A DNA stretch of 64,000 nt from DAOULT01 sp964646625 (GCA_964646625.1 CAZYHC010000009.1:1-64000); one strand, 5' to 3'; counted from the first letter of the stretch, positions 25,080-34,860 are shown. Numbers and translations are program-made. The notes: a model not told the origin generated them from the letters alone.

Positions 25080-26438
25080 ATGAAAGGGAAAAAATTTAGT
25101 CGGCGTGACTTTTTGCGCCTGAGCGCCATGACCGCCGCCGGCCTGGCCGTGGCCTCCAGGTACGAGCCAATCGCGGCGGCGCCTCTGGCCCAGGACAAGA
25201 TCACACTCACCGCCTGGTTCGCCGATCGTCGCACCATCAATGTGATGACCGAGGAGGTGATGAAGTCCGAGTTTGAGGTGCAGTATCCGCACCTCACGGT
25301 AGAGGTCATGTTCGTCCCCGAAAGCGAGATCCCAGCCAAGATGGCCACGGCCTACGCCGCAGGTCAGTCGCCGGATATCACTGCTCTGGACGAAACTCAA
25401 TTGCCGGGGTTTCTGAAACAGGGCTTCGTCCACCCCATTCCTGAAGAGGTCTTAGACGTGCCCCAGGAGATGGGCAAACGCATAGGGGATTTCTACAAGA
25501 TCTCTCCTGGCCCGTCCTATTACGCCGTGCCCAACGGCAACATGCCCTGCGTGGTCTATTACAACGCAGACCTCCTGGACGAACTGGGCTATAAGCCGGA
25601 GGATATCCCGCCCAAGTGGGAGGATTTCATCGAGTGGGCCAGGGAGGTGACCGTCTGGGAGGGGGATGAGATCACGCAGTGGGGCTTTACTTTCACCGGC
25701 ACGCCGTGGTTCTGGGATTCCGTCGCCTACCAGAAAGGCGGCTGGCTGTTCAAGAACAGCAAAGAGTCCATGCTCGACGACCCAATCAACGTGGAGGCAT
25801 ACCAGTTTGTTGTGGACCTGCTGGATGTACACAAGCTGGACTTCAGGACCGCCCCCCTGACGCCCCAAGACCGCGTCGGCCAGGGGCTGGCAGTCACCGG
25901 CGTTCAGTTTGGGTTTGGCTTCGGGTTCCTTGAGAACCAATACCCCGACACCAACTTTGGGACCATTCCCCTGCCCACCTTCACCGGCGAGCCGCTCTAC
26001 GGCCGTGCCAGCGACGACCTGGGTTTCTGCGTCACCACCCAGAAGGAAGAGCCGGACCAGGTTGAAGCCGTCTGGGCGCTTTACCGCTATCTGGTGGGCC
26101 CTGACTATCAGCGGCGCTACGTGGTGCTGCGGGGTCTCCAACCCTCCCTCCTGGAGTTGAACAAAGAAGAACAGTTCACGGAGGAGAATCCGAAGTGGCG
26201 CGGGGTTGCCCTCACCACCAAGCCGGGCGGCTTCCACGCCGATGGGGTCTGGCCTGCGGAGGTCACCCCGCTGATGCATCAGGAACCCTGGGAGCGGATT
26301 GTGAATCAGGGAGAGGCCATCGAGACTGTGCTCGCCGACCATAAGGCTAAGATCGACAAGATTTTGGCTGAGATGGATCTGCCCTTGCTGAACGGTAAAG
26401 AGGGGTGGAAGGCCGAGTGGGAGCAACCAGAGGCATGA
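25080..26438 (+). CDS. Carbohydrate ABC transporter substrate-binding protein (Tat-exported)
   Basis: The 452-aa family-1 (MalE-like) binding protein has a twin-arginine signal (SRRDFLRLSAMTAAG) and then the mature domain (ITLTAWFADRRTIN). RBS AAAGGAGG fixes ATG 25080. It would bind a sugar or oligosaccharide outside the cell for the two permeases downstream. The GH31 gene in the same operon suggests an alpha-xyloside or alpha-glucoside. It is paralogous to the protein at 52176, sharing DRRTIN, DVPQEMG-RIGD and KWEDFI blocks. A 14-bp hairpin follows the stop, probably boosting its level over the permeases. No ATPase gene is in the operon. Confidence 0.88.
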   Translation: MKGKKFSRRDFLRLSAMTAAGLAVASRYEPIAAAPLAQDKITLTAWFADRRTINVMTEEVMKSEFEVQYPHLTVEVMFVPESEIPAKMATAYAAGQSPDITALDETQLPGFLKQGFVHPIPEEVLDVPQEMGKRIGDFYKISPGPSYYAVPNGNMPCVVYYNADLLDELGYKPEDIPPKWEDFIEWAREVTVWEGDEITQWGFTFTGTPWFWDSVAYQKGGWLFKNSKESMLDDPINVEAYQFVVDLLDVHKLDFRTAPLTPQDRVGQGLAVTGVQFGFGFGFLENQYPDTNFGTIPLPTFTGEPLYGRASDDLGFCVTTQKEEPDQVEAVWALYRYLVGPDYQRRYVVLRGLQPSLLELNKEEQFTEENPKWRGVALTTKPGGFHADGVWPAEVTPLMHQEPWERIVNQGEAIETVLADHKAKIDKILAEMDLPLLNGKEGWKAEWEQPEA

Positions 26439-26456
26439 TGGGATAACTACGAAGCA

Positions 26457-26494
26457 GTAGGGATAGGCTCTATACTATACGAGCCTATCCCTAC
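26457..26494 (+). terminator. Intercistronic hairpin after binding-protein gene
   Basis: GTAGGGATAGGCTC (26457-26470) and GAGCCTATCCCTAC (26481-26494) form a perfect 14-bp stem with a 10-nt AT-rich loop. There is no U-tract, so partial termination or 3-prime-end protection of the binding-protein mRNA is more likely than full termination. Confidence 0.75.
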
Positions 26495-26519
26495 TCTCTC
26501 TGAGAAAGGAGATTCGATT

Positions 26520-27425
26520 TTGCCTGCCGAGAGATTCTTTCCCAAGAACAAAGTGGCTGCCGCTATCCTGGTGGTGACCGCTATCTACTTGCTGGTGGTG
26601 CTCTGGGTCCCGATCCTTCAGACCTTCGTATGGAGCTTCACGGAGAAGTTTATGTTCAAGATAAGCTGGGTGGGGTTGGAAAACTACCGGAAACTGTTCA
26701 CCGACGATCCGATCTTTTTAAAGTCCATCCAGGTTACCCTCTCTTACATGTTGATGGTCATGCCGGCGGTGGTGGTCTTGGGCCTGTTCCTGGCCGTGCT
26801 GGTCAATGCGGTCAAGAACGTAACGATGCGGGGGTTCTTGACGGCTTCTTACTTCATGGCTTACGTTGTTCCCCTGGTGGCCGTGGCCATCGTATGGCGC
26901 TATATGTTCGAGCCCTCGCGCATCGGCCTCTTCAACGCCTTCCTCAGCAGGCTGGGGCTAGGCACGGTGCGCTGGCTGATGGACGCGACAACGGCGCTGC
27001 CCTCCCTGTCGATTGTGAGCATCTGGAACTTCACGGGGTACGTCCTGATAATTTACCTGGCAGGACTACAGACCATTCCCGATGTTTTCTACGAGGCCGC
27101 GCGGATTGACGGTGCCAACCGCTGGACTCTGTTCCGGCATATCACCCTGCCTCTGCTCGCTCCTTCGATCCTTTTTGCTATTGTCATCAGCACTCTTCAC
27201 ACCTTGATGATGTTCACCGAAGCCTATGTCATGACGGCGCAATTGGGCCAACTCCCCGGCGGGCCCTTGAGAGCGACCACCACCCTGGTCTTACTCATCT
27301 ACCAGACGGCCTTCAACTTTCAGAAAGAAGGCTACGCCAGCGCCATAGCCGTCATCTTGTTCATCATCATAGTAGCTATTACTTTTATCCAGTTCCGGGT
27401 CATCCGCACCAGGTTCGAATACTAG
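26520..27425 (+). CDS. Sugar ABC transporter permease (MalF/UgpA-like)
   Basis: The 301-aa inner-membrane protein has six hydrophobic segments and the EAA loop (YEAARIDGANRWTLFRHITL) that docks the ATPase. It begins at TTG 26520 after AGAAAGGAGATT; the unusual start may lower translation relative to the binding protein. It pairs with the permease at 27447 to form the channel. It is closely similar in layout to the permease at 53651. An ATPase must be supplied from elsewhere, as with MsmK-type shared subunits. Confidence 0.88.
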   Translation: MPAERFFPKNKVAAAILVVTAIYLLVVLWVPILQTFVWSFTEKFMFKISWVGLENYRKLFTDDPIFLKSIQVTLSYMLMVMPAVVVLGLFLAVLVNAVKNVTMRGFLTASYFMAYVVPLVAVAIVWRYMFEPSRIGLFNAFLSRLGLGTVRWLMDATTALPSLSIVSIWNFTGYVLIIYLAGLQTIPDVFYEAARIDGANRWTLFRHITLPLLAPSILFAIVISTLHTLMMFTEAYVMTAQLGQLPGGPLRATTTLVLLIYQTAFNFQKEGYASAIAVILFIIIVAITFIQFRVIRTRFEY

Positions 27426-27446
27426 ATTGGGCGATAGGAGGCAGGA

Positions 27447-28340
27447 ATGATAGGAAGCGAACTGCAAAGGCGTGTGTCGGACAGGGCCACAGTTTCACGC
27501 TTGAGGCGGGCCACCTTGGAAAGGGTTCTCCTCTGCCTCGCACTGGGGATCGTGGCCCTCATCTTCTTTGTGCCCTTCTATTGGGTCATCGTTTCCTCCG
27601 TGAAGGAGACCCCAGAGTTGCTCAGGATCCCGCCTACCTGGTGGCCCCACACCTTCACCCTGGAGCACCACATCAAGGTATGGACCCCCAAGTTCGCCAG
27701 GTATTTTTTAAACACTTTCATTTACGCAGGGGGGGTAACCCTGGTGGTCATAATCACCAGCCCGTTGATCGCCTTTGCCCTGGTCAAGCACCCTTCCAAG
27801 TTTGGCAACCTGCTGTTCGGGTTAATTGTGGCTACTATGATGGTGCCCTTCGCCATCTACGTGGTGCCTCTGCACGGCCTCCTGGTGCAAATTCAGAGGA
27901 TCTTCGGCATCCCCATGCTCAACACCTACTGGGGCATGATCTTGCCCTGGGTAGTGTATCCCTTCGGGATTTTCCTCATGCGCCAGGCGATGTTCGGCGT
28001 GCCGGACGACCTGCTAGACGCGGCCAGGATAGATGGCGCTTCCACCCTGGGCATCTTCTGGTCGGTAGTAATGCCGCTGGTGCGCGGCCACGTGATGGCC
28101 CTGGCTATCTTCTCCTTCATTTTCAGGTACAACGATCTGTTGTGGCCTCTGGTAGTGGCCACCACCGATAGAATGTATCCCGTTACGTTGGGCCTGATGG
28201 AATTCGTCGGTGAGTACTTCGTGGAGTATGGCCTGTTCACGGCCGCCTCCGTAGCGGTTATTGCGCCGATCATCCTCCTCTACATTTTCTTACAGGGTTA
28301 CATCATACAGGGCGTGGCCCTGACGGGACTGAAAGGATGA
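27447..28340 (+). CDS. Sugar ABC transporter permease (MalG/UgpE-like)
   Basis: The 297-aa protein has six membrane spans and the EAA loop (LLDAARIDGASTLGIFWSVV). RBS GGAGGCAGG precedes ATG 27447. Its stop overlaps the start of the URO-D-like gene by 4 bp (ATGA), tying transport to the downstream enzymes. The segment PPTWWPHTFTLEH is shared exactly with the permease at 54995, supporting duplication of the transporter cassette. The substrate should be the sugar processed by the GH31 and URO-D-like enzymes. Confidence 0.9.
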   Translation: MIGSELQRRVSDRATVSRLRRATLERVLLCLALGIVALIFFVPFYWVIVSSVKETPELLRIPPTWWPHTFTLEHHIKVWTPKFARYFLNTFIYAGGVTLVVIITSPLIAFALVKHPSKFGNLLFGLIVATMMVPFAIYVVPLHGLLVQIQRIFGIPMLNTYWGMILPWVVYPFGIFLMRQAMFGVPDDLLDAARIDGASTLGIFWSVVMPLVRGHVMALAIFSFIFRYNDLLWPLVVATTDRMYPVTLGLMEFVGEYFVEYGLFTAASVAVIAPIILLYIFLQGYIIQGVALTGLKG

Positions 28341-29455
28341 GTGAACTAATGACGAACCCTTTGTTGGAGCACCCGGCCCCCGATTTTGCAGCACTGGAGC
28401 GGGTGCTGAAAGGCGAGCAGGAACCCCGACGAGTTCACCCCATAGAGCTCGGCGTGGATCAAGAGGTGTTGCAGGCCATCGTCGAACGCTATCTGGGCCA
28501 ACCGTGGCTTGCCTGGGACCGCTGGACAGAGGAGCCGAAAGAGCCTCACTTTAAGCAGGTCGTCACCCTGCACTACCGGCTGGGCTATGACTACGTACGC
28601 GCCCGGCTGAGGTGGGTTAATCACCCTCTTCCCAGGCGGCGATGGGCAGGGGATACGGCCACACTTCCACGCGGCGAGCGGGAGTGGGTGGACGAAAGCC
28701 GGGGCCTCATCTCCTCCTGGGAGGAGTTCGAACAATTCCCCTGGGACGAGATCAGGCCAGACCTCTTACCCTGCGAATTCCTGGCCCGGAACCTCCCGGC
28801 AGGGATGAAGGTAATAGTATCGGCCTCGCTCTTCGAGCACGTGATGGAGACCCTGCTCGGGTACGAGGGACTTTTTTACCTGCTGTACGATGATCCGGAG
28901 CTGGTGGCCCAGGTCTTTGCCCGCTGGGGCCAAAAGGTCTACGATTACTATGAATCGGTCATTGGCATGGAGGAGGTGGGCGCCATCTTTCACTGCGACG
29001 ACCTGGGGTTCAAGACCTCAACCATGCTTTCCCCCCAGACCTTGCGTCAGTTTGTGTTTCCCTGGTTCAAGAGATACGCGGCCCTGGCCCACGAGCACGG
29101 CAAAATGCTCTGGTATCATTGTTGCGGCAACGTGTACAACGACGGGGTGATCGAGGACCTCATCGAGGAGGTGCAGATCGACGCTTTCCACTCCTTCGAG
29201 GACGTTATCCTCCCCGTAGCCGAGTTCAAAGCCCGCTACGGCGACCGGGTGGCGGCCCTGGGCGGGGTGGACATGGATAAGCTGGCCCGGCTGGACGAGA
29301 CCTCGCTGCGCCAGTACATCCGGGGTATCCTGGCGCGGTGTATGCCAGGAGGACGGTTTGGGCTGGGCTCCGGCAACACCGTCGCCAATTACATCCCCCT
29401 GTCGAACTACTTCATCATGCTGGAGGAAAGCCGACGGTGGCAGCCCTTTCTCTAG
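28337..29455 (+). CDS. URO-D superfamily protein (methyltransferase-like)
   Basis: The 372-aa TIM-barrel protein belongs to the uroporphyrinogen-decarboxylase superfamily. It carries H261-C262-C263-G and a later C335 (RCMPGGRFGLGSGN). That resembles the HXC...C zinc site of corrinoid methyltransferases (MtaA/MtbA type) rather than true heme-pathway decarboxylases. It is translationally coupled to the permease and lies in a sugar operon, so a methyl-transfer or demethylation step on a methylated sugar or glycoside is possible. No corrinoid protein is encoded nearby, so the reaction is unproven. Confidence 0.75.
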   Translation: MSELMTNPLLEHPAPDFAALERVLKGEQEPRRVHPIELGVDQEVLQAIVERYLGQPWLAWDRWTEEPKEPHFKQVVTLHYRLGYDYVRARLRWVNHPLPRRRWAGDTATLPRGEREWVDESRGLISSWEEFEQFPWDEIRPDLLPCEFLARNLPAGMKVIVSASLFEHVMETLLGYEGLFYLLYDDPELVAQVFARWGQKVYDYYESVIGMEEVGAIFHCDDLGFKTSTMLSPQTLRQFVFPWFKRYAALAHEHGKMLWYHCCGNVYNDGVIEDLIEEVQIDAFHSFEDVILPVAEFKARYGDRVAALGGVDMDKLARLDETSLRQYIRGILARCMPGGRFGLGSGNTVANYIPLSNYFIMLEESRRWQPFL

Positions 29456-29503
29456 AGAGCGCAGGTATGGATGAGCAGAACGTAAATGTAGAGAGGAGAT
29501 GAC

Positions 29504-30538
29504 ATGAGCCTCACTCTAAAGGAGCAGGTGCTCGCTCAGATCAACCACCAGGAGACCACCCCTACCCCCTATACCATCAGTTTCGAAGAAGAGGTCGTCG
29601 AGCGGTTGGACGCTTATTATGGCGGCGATGCCTGGAGGAGCCTGATAGACAGCGCCATCCAGCGCGTGCCTGCTCCCAACCTGATCGTGGATCAAACGGC
29701 CGACCTGTATTACACTGACCCGTACGGCAGCACCTGGCGTGTGGACCGCCGCCCCTTTCACCTGGTCGAGCCTGCCTTGAAGGAGCCTTCGCTGGAGGGG
29801 TTTGCGTTTCCCGACGTAGAGGTCCTTTTCGGGCCGGCCTGGGAGGAAGAAGCGTTTCAGTTCATCGAGCTCCAGCAGGATCGCTTTCTGGTGGCCCCTT
29901 TCGGCTTCGGCCTGTTCGAGCGCACCTGGGTGCTGCGCGGCTTCCAAGAGGCCCTGATAGATGCCGTCGCCAATCCGGACTTTTACGACGAACTGGTCGA
30001 ACGGGTGACCGACCACCAACTGGCTATCATTGAGCGGCTGCTGGAATTGCCGGTGGACGGGATCATGTTCAGCGATGACTGGGGCTATCAGCGCGGCGTC
30101 CTGCTGGGGCCTGAGCGGTGGCGTCGCTTCCTGAAACCCCGCCTGGCCCGGATGTACGCCCGCGTCCACCAGGCGGGCAGGTACGTGCTCAGCCATTGCT
30201 GCGGGAGCGTGGCGGACATCATGCCAGATATCATCGAGATCGGCCTCGACGTGCTGGAGAGCGTCCAGCCCGAAGCCGAGGGAATGAACCCCTACCAGCT
30301 CAAACGTCGCTACGGCAGCCACATCACCTTCTGGGGCGGGCTGGGTTCGCAGTCCACCATCCCTTTCGGCACGCCGGACGAGATCGGAGCCGAAATAGCC
30401 AGGCTGTGCCGCGAGATGGGGCGGGATGGCGGCTACATCCTGAGCACAGCCAAACCGCTCCAGCCCGAGACCCCGACGGAGAACGCCGCCGCGGTGGTGG
30501 AGGCTTTCCTGCAACAAGCCGGGGTGACGTTCCCGTGA
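29504..30538 (+). CDS. URO-D superfamily protein, second copy
   Basis: The 344-aa paralog of the preceding gene has an H231-C232-C233-G motif at the zinc-site position. The third ligand region reads ILSTAKPLQPETP with no Cys, so metal binding may be incomplete or use another residue. GAGAGGAG precedes ATG 29504. Its position between the first URO-D-like gene and the GH31 gene indicates one pathway. The two proteins may act as successive methyltransferases or as a heteromer. Heme biosynthesis is unlikely, since no other hem gene is present. Confidence 0.75.
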   Translation: MSLTLKEQVLAQINHQETTPTPYTISFEEEVVERLDAYYGGDAWRSLIDSAIQRVPAPNLIVDQTADLYYTDPYGSTWRVDRRPFHLVEPALKEPSLEGFAFPDVEVLFGPAWEEEAFQFIELQQDRFLVAPFGFGLFERTWVLRGFQEALIDAVANPDFYDELVERVTDHQLAIIERLLELPVDGIMFSDDWGYQRGVLLGPERWRRFLKPRLARMYARVHQAGRYVLSHCCGSVADIMPDIIEIGLDVLESVQPEAEGMNPYQLKRRYGSHITFWGGLGSQSTIPFGTPDEIGAEIARLCREMGRDGGYILSTAKPLQPETPTENAAAVVEAFLQQAGVTFP

Positions 30539-30572
30539 GGTGATAATGTGATAGAAGGAAAGGAGAACCAAG

Positions 30573-32978
30573 ATGGCCTACATCCCTCCAGTGCTGCCTT
30601 ACGTTGACTTTCGCACCGTTCCACCCGAGCTCCCCGTACGCCAGGCGGACGATCCCGGGGGGCCAGAGTACGTAACCAAAGCCTCGATTGCAGCAGAGCA
30701 CGAGCGGGGCCTGACTTTGAGGGGCGCCACCCAGACGGGTGAAACCATTAACGTGGCTATTAGCATCGTGGCGCCGGGGATCGTGCGCGTCCTGCTCGAA
30801 GGGGAGAGCCCCGACCCGCGCCGGGTCACGCTGGCCCGCGAGCTGTCCGACCAGGAAGTCATCGTGTCGCTGGAAAAGTCCGAGGGGCGGGTAACCCTGG
30901 CGTCCGACCTGGTCAGGGTGCAGATCGACCTGGACCCCTTCCACCTCACCTTCTACGGGCCGGACGGTCGGGCCATCCTCGACCAGAACTACACCGACGA
31001 CTACGTGACGGGCCGCCTGGCGGTGTTGCCTTTTGGCTTCAGCAAGGTGGAGGGGCAGCGTGTCGCTTTCCACGATACTTTCAACGTCGAGCCGGACGAA
31101 CACTTCTACGGCTTCGGCGAGAAGTTCACGGACTTCGACAAGCGCGGCCAACGCCTGGAGATGTGGCATTACAATACCCTCGGCGTCCACACCGAACGGG
31201 CCTACAAAAACGTTCCCTTCTTCGTGAGCACCAGGGGCTACGGGCTCTTCGTGGACAGCGTTACCTGCGTCAACTTCGACATGGCGGCCAGCAACCACGC
31301 CACCTTCAGCCTGATCGTGCCCGACAGCGCCCTCGACTACTACGTCATCGTGGGCCCGGAGCTGAAAACGGTCATCACCCGCTACGCCAGCCTGGTCAGC
31401 CTGCCCATCCTGCCGCCCAAATGGGCCTTCGGGCTGTGGATGTCCTCCGGCTTCAAAAGCGACCGCGCCGAGGAGGTGCTGAGCCGCGCCCGAGAGCTGC
31501 GCGAGCGCGACGTGCCCTGCGACGTGTTGCACCTGGACTGCTACTGGCAACGATACCCTGATTGGTCGGACATGAACTGGGACGGGGAGATGTTTCCCGA
31601 CCCCGAGGGCATGATCGAGCAGGTCAAGGGTATGGGCTTCAAGGTCTGCCTGTGGATGAATCCGTATCTGTTCGTTGGAAGTGAGCGCTTCACCGAGGCT
31701 AAAGAGAAGGGCTATTTGCTGAAGACGCCCCAGGGCGAGGCCTACGCCACCCAGTTGTGGGGCAGCGACCGTCACCCCCCGGCGGGCATCATCGACATGA
31801 CCAACCCCAAGGCGGTGGCCTGGCTCAAAGGGTTGCTCCGGCCGCTGCTGCGCATGGGCGTGGACGTCTTCAAGACCGATTTCGGGGAAGGGATACCGGC
31901 CGACGCGGTGGCCCACAACGGCATGACGGGCGCACAGTTGCACAACCTCTACCCCCTTCCCTACAACGACGCCGTCGCCGAGGTCACGGCGGAAGAGACC
32001 GGGCGCGCCGGCCTGGTGTGGGCGCGTTCGAGCTACGCCGGAGGGCAGCGCCACGCCGCCCAGTGGGGTGGTGATCCCAAGTGTAGCTATCAGGCTATGG
32101 CCTCCACGCTGCGCGGCGGCCTGAGCCTGGGGATGTGCGGGCACGCCTTCTGGAGCCACGACATCGGGGGCTTCTTCGGGCGGCCCACCCCGGAGCTGTA
32201 CGTGCGTTGGGCGCAGTTTGGCCTCCTGTCGCCCCTGTCCCGGGCGCATGGTACGGCCACCCGCCTGCCCTGGGACTACGGCGAAGAAGCCTTACGCATC
32301 TTCCGCGATTACGTGCTTCTGCGCTATCGGCTGCTGCCTTACATCTACACCTATGCCAGCCTGGCGGCCGAGACCAGCCTGCCCTTGATGCGTCCTATGG
32401 TGCTGGAGTTCCCAGACGATCCGAACACCTATGCCATGGATTTGCAGTACATGTTCGGGGCGGAACTGTTGGTGGCGCCCATTTACAATAGCGAAGGCCG
32501 GCGGCCGGTCTACTTCCCGGTCGGGCGGTGGGTGGATTTCTGGAGCCACCAGGTTATCGAAGGCCCCCAGACGCGCTTCGTGGAGGTGCCGCTGGAGGTG
32601 CTGCCTCTGTACGTGCGGGCCGATGCCCTGATCCCTACCGTCGAGCCGCCGGAGCACCTTAGCGATGCTCCCTTCGACCTGGTCACTTTTGAGGGCTACC
32701 TGTTCGACTGCGGCAGTTTCGAGCTGCGCGACAGCGACGGGGTGACCCAAATCTCGGCTTCGTTCGAGGGTTCTCGGCTGAACGTCCAGGTGGAAGGGGC
32801 AAAAAAGGAGCTAGGGCTGCGACTCATCCCCCTGCCGGGCGCGCCCGCGGTGGACGCCGTGCAGGTGAACGGCGTGGCCCTGGGCAGGGTGGAGGCCCTG
32901 GAAATCGGCCCAGGTGCTCCTGCTGGTTGGAGGCGCCATGAAGACGGCACGGTGCGGGTGATGGTTCACCGCCGATGA
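30573..32978 (+). CDS. GH31 glycoside hydrolase, alpha-xylosidase (YicI)-like
   Basis: The 801-aa cytoplasmic enzyme (no signal peptide) has the GH31 N-terminal beta-sandwich, the (beta/alpha)8 barrel and C-terminal beta domains. The nucleophile is D436 in FKTDFGE and the acid/base is D501 in QWGGD, both matching the YicI alpha-xylosidase pattern (KTDFGE rather than the alpha-glucosidase WxDMNE). It would cleave alpha-linked xylose or a similar residue from an imported oligosaccharide such as a xyloglucan fragment. RBS AAAGGAG precedes ATG 30573. It ends the operon, converging on the PucR gene. Confidence 0.9.
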   Translation: MAYIPPVLPYVDFRTVPPELPVRQADDPGGPEYVTKASIAAEHERGLTLRGATQTGETINVAISIVAPGIVRVLLEGESPDPRRVTLARELSDQEVIVSLEKSEGRVTLASDLVRVQIDLDPFHLTFYGPDGRAILDQNYTDDYVTGRLAVLPFGFSKVEGQRVAFHDTFNVEPDEHFYGFGEKFTDFDKRGQRLEMWHYNTLGVHTERAYKNVPFFVSTRGYGLFVDSVTCVNFDMAASNHATFSLIVPDSALDYYVIVGPELKTVITRYASLVSLPILPPKWAFGLWMSSGFKSDRAEEVLSRARELRERDVPCDVLHLDCYWQRYPDWSDMNWDGEMFPDPEGMIEQVKGMGFKVCLWMNPYLFVGSERFTEAKEKGYLLKTPQGEAYATQLWGSDRHPPAGIIDMTNPKAVAWLKGLLRPLLRMGVDVFKTDFGEGIPADAVAHNGMTGAQLHNLYPLPYNDAVAEVTAEETGRAGLVWARSSYAGGQRHAAQWGGDPKCSYQAMASTLRGGLSLGMCGHAFWSHDIGGFFGRPTPELYVRWAQFGLLSPLSRAHGTATRLPWDYGEEALRIFRDYVLLRYRLLPYIYTYASLAAETSLPLMRPMVLEFPDDPNTYAMDLQYMFGAELLVAPIYNSEGRRPVYFPVGRWVDFWSHQVIEGPQTRFVEVPLEVLPLYVRADALIPTVEPPEHLSDAPFDLVTFEGYLFDCGSFELRDSDGVTQISASFEGSRLNVQVEGAKKELGLRLIPLPGAPAVDAVQVNGVALGRVEALEIGPGAPAGWRRHEDGTVRVMVHRR

Positions 32979-32985
32979 CATTGTT

Positions 32986-34794
32986 CTATTCGTGTTCGAC
33001 TTCCCTGAGCTTGTTTAGCAGCAGGGCAATGCTGGTCCGAATCTGGCCCGCCCCGGAGAAGGGGTCAAAACCGAGGATTGCCTTGATACGAGTCTGGCGG
33101 TAGGCCAGCGTATTACGGTGGATGTAGAGCTTCCTGGCTACCTCGCTCCGGCTTTCCCCTGATAAGCAGAGCATCTCCAGTGTTTTGAGCAGGTCGGTGC
33201 CGTTAGCCAGGTCGTAAGCCATGAGCGGCCCCAGCACGTTGTTGACTATCTGCTGCGATTCCTTGCGTCCGGAGGCGAAATCGAGCACGGAGTAGAAACT
33301 CAGGTCATCGATGTGCATCACCTGGCCTGGGCCGAACAATCTGTGTCCTATTTCGATGGCTTGCAGGGCATCGTTGTAGCTGTGATGCAGGTCAGACAGG
33401 TGGCGACAGATGCCGCCCACGCCGATTGAAAGGCGTATGTCATCCCATGAATGCTCAGGAGATTTGGCCACGGAGGGGTTGCGCGCCGTGCGCCCCCAGC
33501 GTGAGGGGCCGCGCGGTTTCGCCCTTTCGAACTCTTCCAGGATCGCTTCGCCCAGGGCGATGGTTCTCTCCTGGATGGCTTTCGAGGATAGGGAATCGCT
33601 GTCCACTCCAATCAGCACCACGATGCGACTGCCCCGGCCCACCACCACGCTGCGACTGGAAGCCTGGCGAACCGTCCTGTCCACCAGGCGGTAGATTCCT
33701 TCGTGGTATCGGCTTGTCTCGTTGCCGGGCAGGGCGGCCTTGTGGCGGTCGAGCTCTTCGCCGCTCTCAATGCTGACCACCATGACCACCCGCTTGTCCT
33801 CCAGGTCTATCCCCAGGGAAAGGCCCCGGCTGGCGGTGATCTCTGGACTGCGCATCGAACCGTGCAATACTTCGTCCAGGAAATCTCCCTGCAAGCGTCG
33901 TTCCATTTCCTTCACGCTTTCGGCTCTCATGCGCTCCAGGGCGATAACGGTCATCCCGTGCTTCAGAGCAAATTTCTGCTTCTCGTTGATCGCTCCGATG
34001 CATTTGAACAGAAACACGTAGCCACTCAAGGTCTGCCCCACCTGGATGGGCTGGAGCGAGACGTCAAAGGAACGGTGGCCAGTTTCGTCGAGCTCGCTCA
34101 AGGCGCATTCCAACTCTTCAACCAGGCGGGCCGGGTGAATGACCCGGCCCACCGGGTCTATGCCGGGCTTCCAATCGCCGTTGTCGAAGATCGCTTCGAG
34201 CAATTGCGCCCCTTCTTTTCCGAAGGGGCTGGTGGCGATGACGTGGAAGTCGGCATCGGTGGCGATGATGGTGCTCTCCAGCAGTTCGGCCAGAGAGCGA
34301 ATCAGGGTTTCTAACGAGGCCCCCATCAGGGCTTCCTGGGTCAGGCGGTCGTGCACCGACAGGGCATGCTCCAGCCGCTTGGTCTGGCGTTGCAATAGCT
34401 CGGTGAGCACCGCCAATATGATGTCGGAATAGAGGACTTTGTCGCCCGGCACGGTCAGCAGCGGCAGGGCCAGTTCGTCGGCCCGTCGGCTCAAAGCCTC
34501 AATGTCACCTTTGAAGTAGCGGCCTATGTAGCAAAAGATCACCCCGGCGCAGCCCCGCCGGGCCAATTCGTCCAGCCAATGGAGTTGCTTTTCCAGGTTG
34601 TCGCGCACCGCAAAAAAGGCGGTTACCAGGAGTTCGTTTCCTCGGAGCAGCCGATAGGCATCGTCGGTCTCCATCACCGTAACGGTGGTTACGATGCGAT
34701 CGAGCCCGGCACTGCCGCCCAGGACAACGGCCTGGCGCAACGGCCCCAAGGTCAAAGCTTCGCGGAGCGTGATGCCCATGAGATTATTGCCCAT
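32986..34794 (-). CDS. PucR-family transcriptional regulator
   Basis: The 602-aa regulator has an N-terminal PucR domain (GITLREALTLGPLRQA through about 130), a central GGDEF-like region, and a C-terminal PucR helix-turn-helix (GESRSEVARKLYIHRNTLAYR). AGGAGGGG places the start at ATG 34794; the frame extends upstream but without an RBS. Family members control purine, amino-acid or GABA catabolism genes, often next to the regulator. It diverges from the DUF917-Dpp operon and has a consensus promoter at 34832-34860, so it most likely controls that operon. Confidence 0.9.
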   Translation of the reverse strand: MGNNLMGITLREALTLGPLRQAVVLGGSAGLDRIVTTVTVMETDDAYRLLRGNELLVTAFFAVRDNLEKQLHWLDELARRGCAGVIFCYIGRYFKGDIEALSRRADELALPLLTVPGDKVLYSDIILAVLTELLQRQTKRLEHALSVHDRLTQEALMGASLETLIRSLAELLESTIIATDADFHVIATSPFGKEGAQLLEAIFDNGDWKPGIDPVGRVIHPARLVEELECALSELDETGHRSFDVSLQPIQVGQTLSGYVFLFKCIGAINEKQKFALKHGMTVIALERMRAESVKEMERRLQGDFLDEVLHGSMRSPEITASRGLSLGIDLEDKRVVMVVSIESGEELDRHKAALPGNETSRYHEGIYRLVDRTVRQASSRSVVVGRGSRIVVLIGVDSDSLSSKAIQERTIALGEAILEEFERAKPRGPSRWGRTARNPSVAKSPEHSWDDIRLSIGVGGICRHLSDLHHSYNDALQAIEIGHRLFGPGQVMHIDDLSFYSVLDFASGRKESQQIVNNVLGPLMAYDLANGTDLLKTLEMLCLSGESRSEVARKLYIHRNTLAYRQTRIKAILGFDPFSGAGQIRTSIALLLNKLREVEHE

Positions 34795-34831
34795 TGTTCC
34801 CCTCCTCTGGCCGCATTGGCCCTGTAATATG

Positions 34832-34860
34832 ATTTTAGCACAGGGGGGCGAAGATGTCAA
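34832..34860 (-). promoter_or_regulatory. Promoter of the pucR-type gene
   Basis: On the minus strand, -35 TTGACA (34860-34855), a 17-bp spacer and -10 TAAAAT (34837-34832), about 38 bp before the ATG. Confidence 0.75.

Noticed and set aside
28337..30538. Heme biosynthesis (hemE) for the URO-D-like genes
   Set aside because: Both carry an H-C-C-G motif of methyltransferase type, occur as a pair in a sugar operon, and no other heme gene is nearby.
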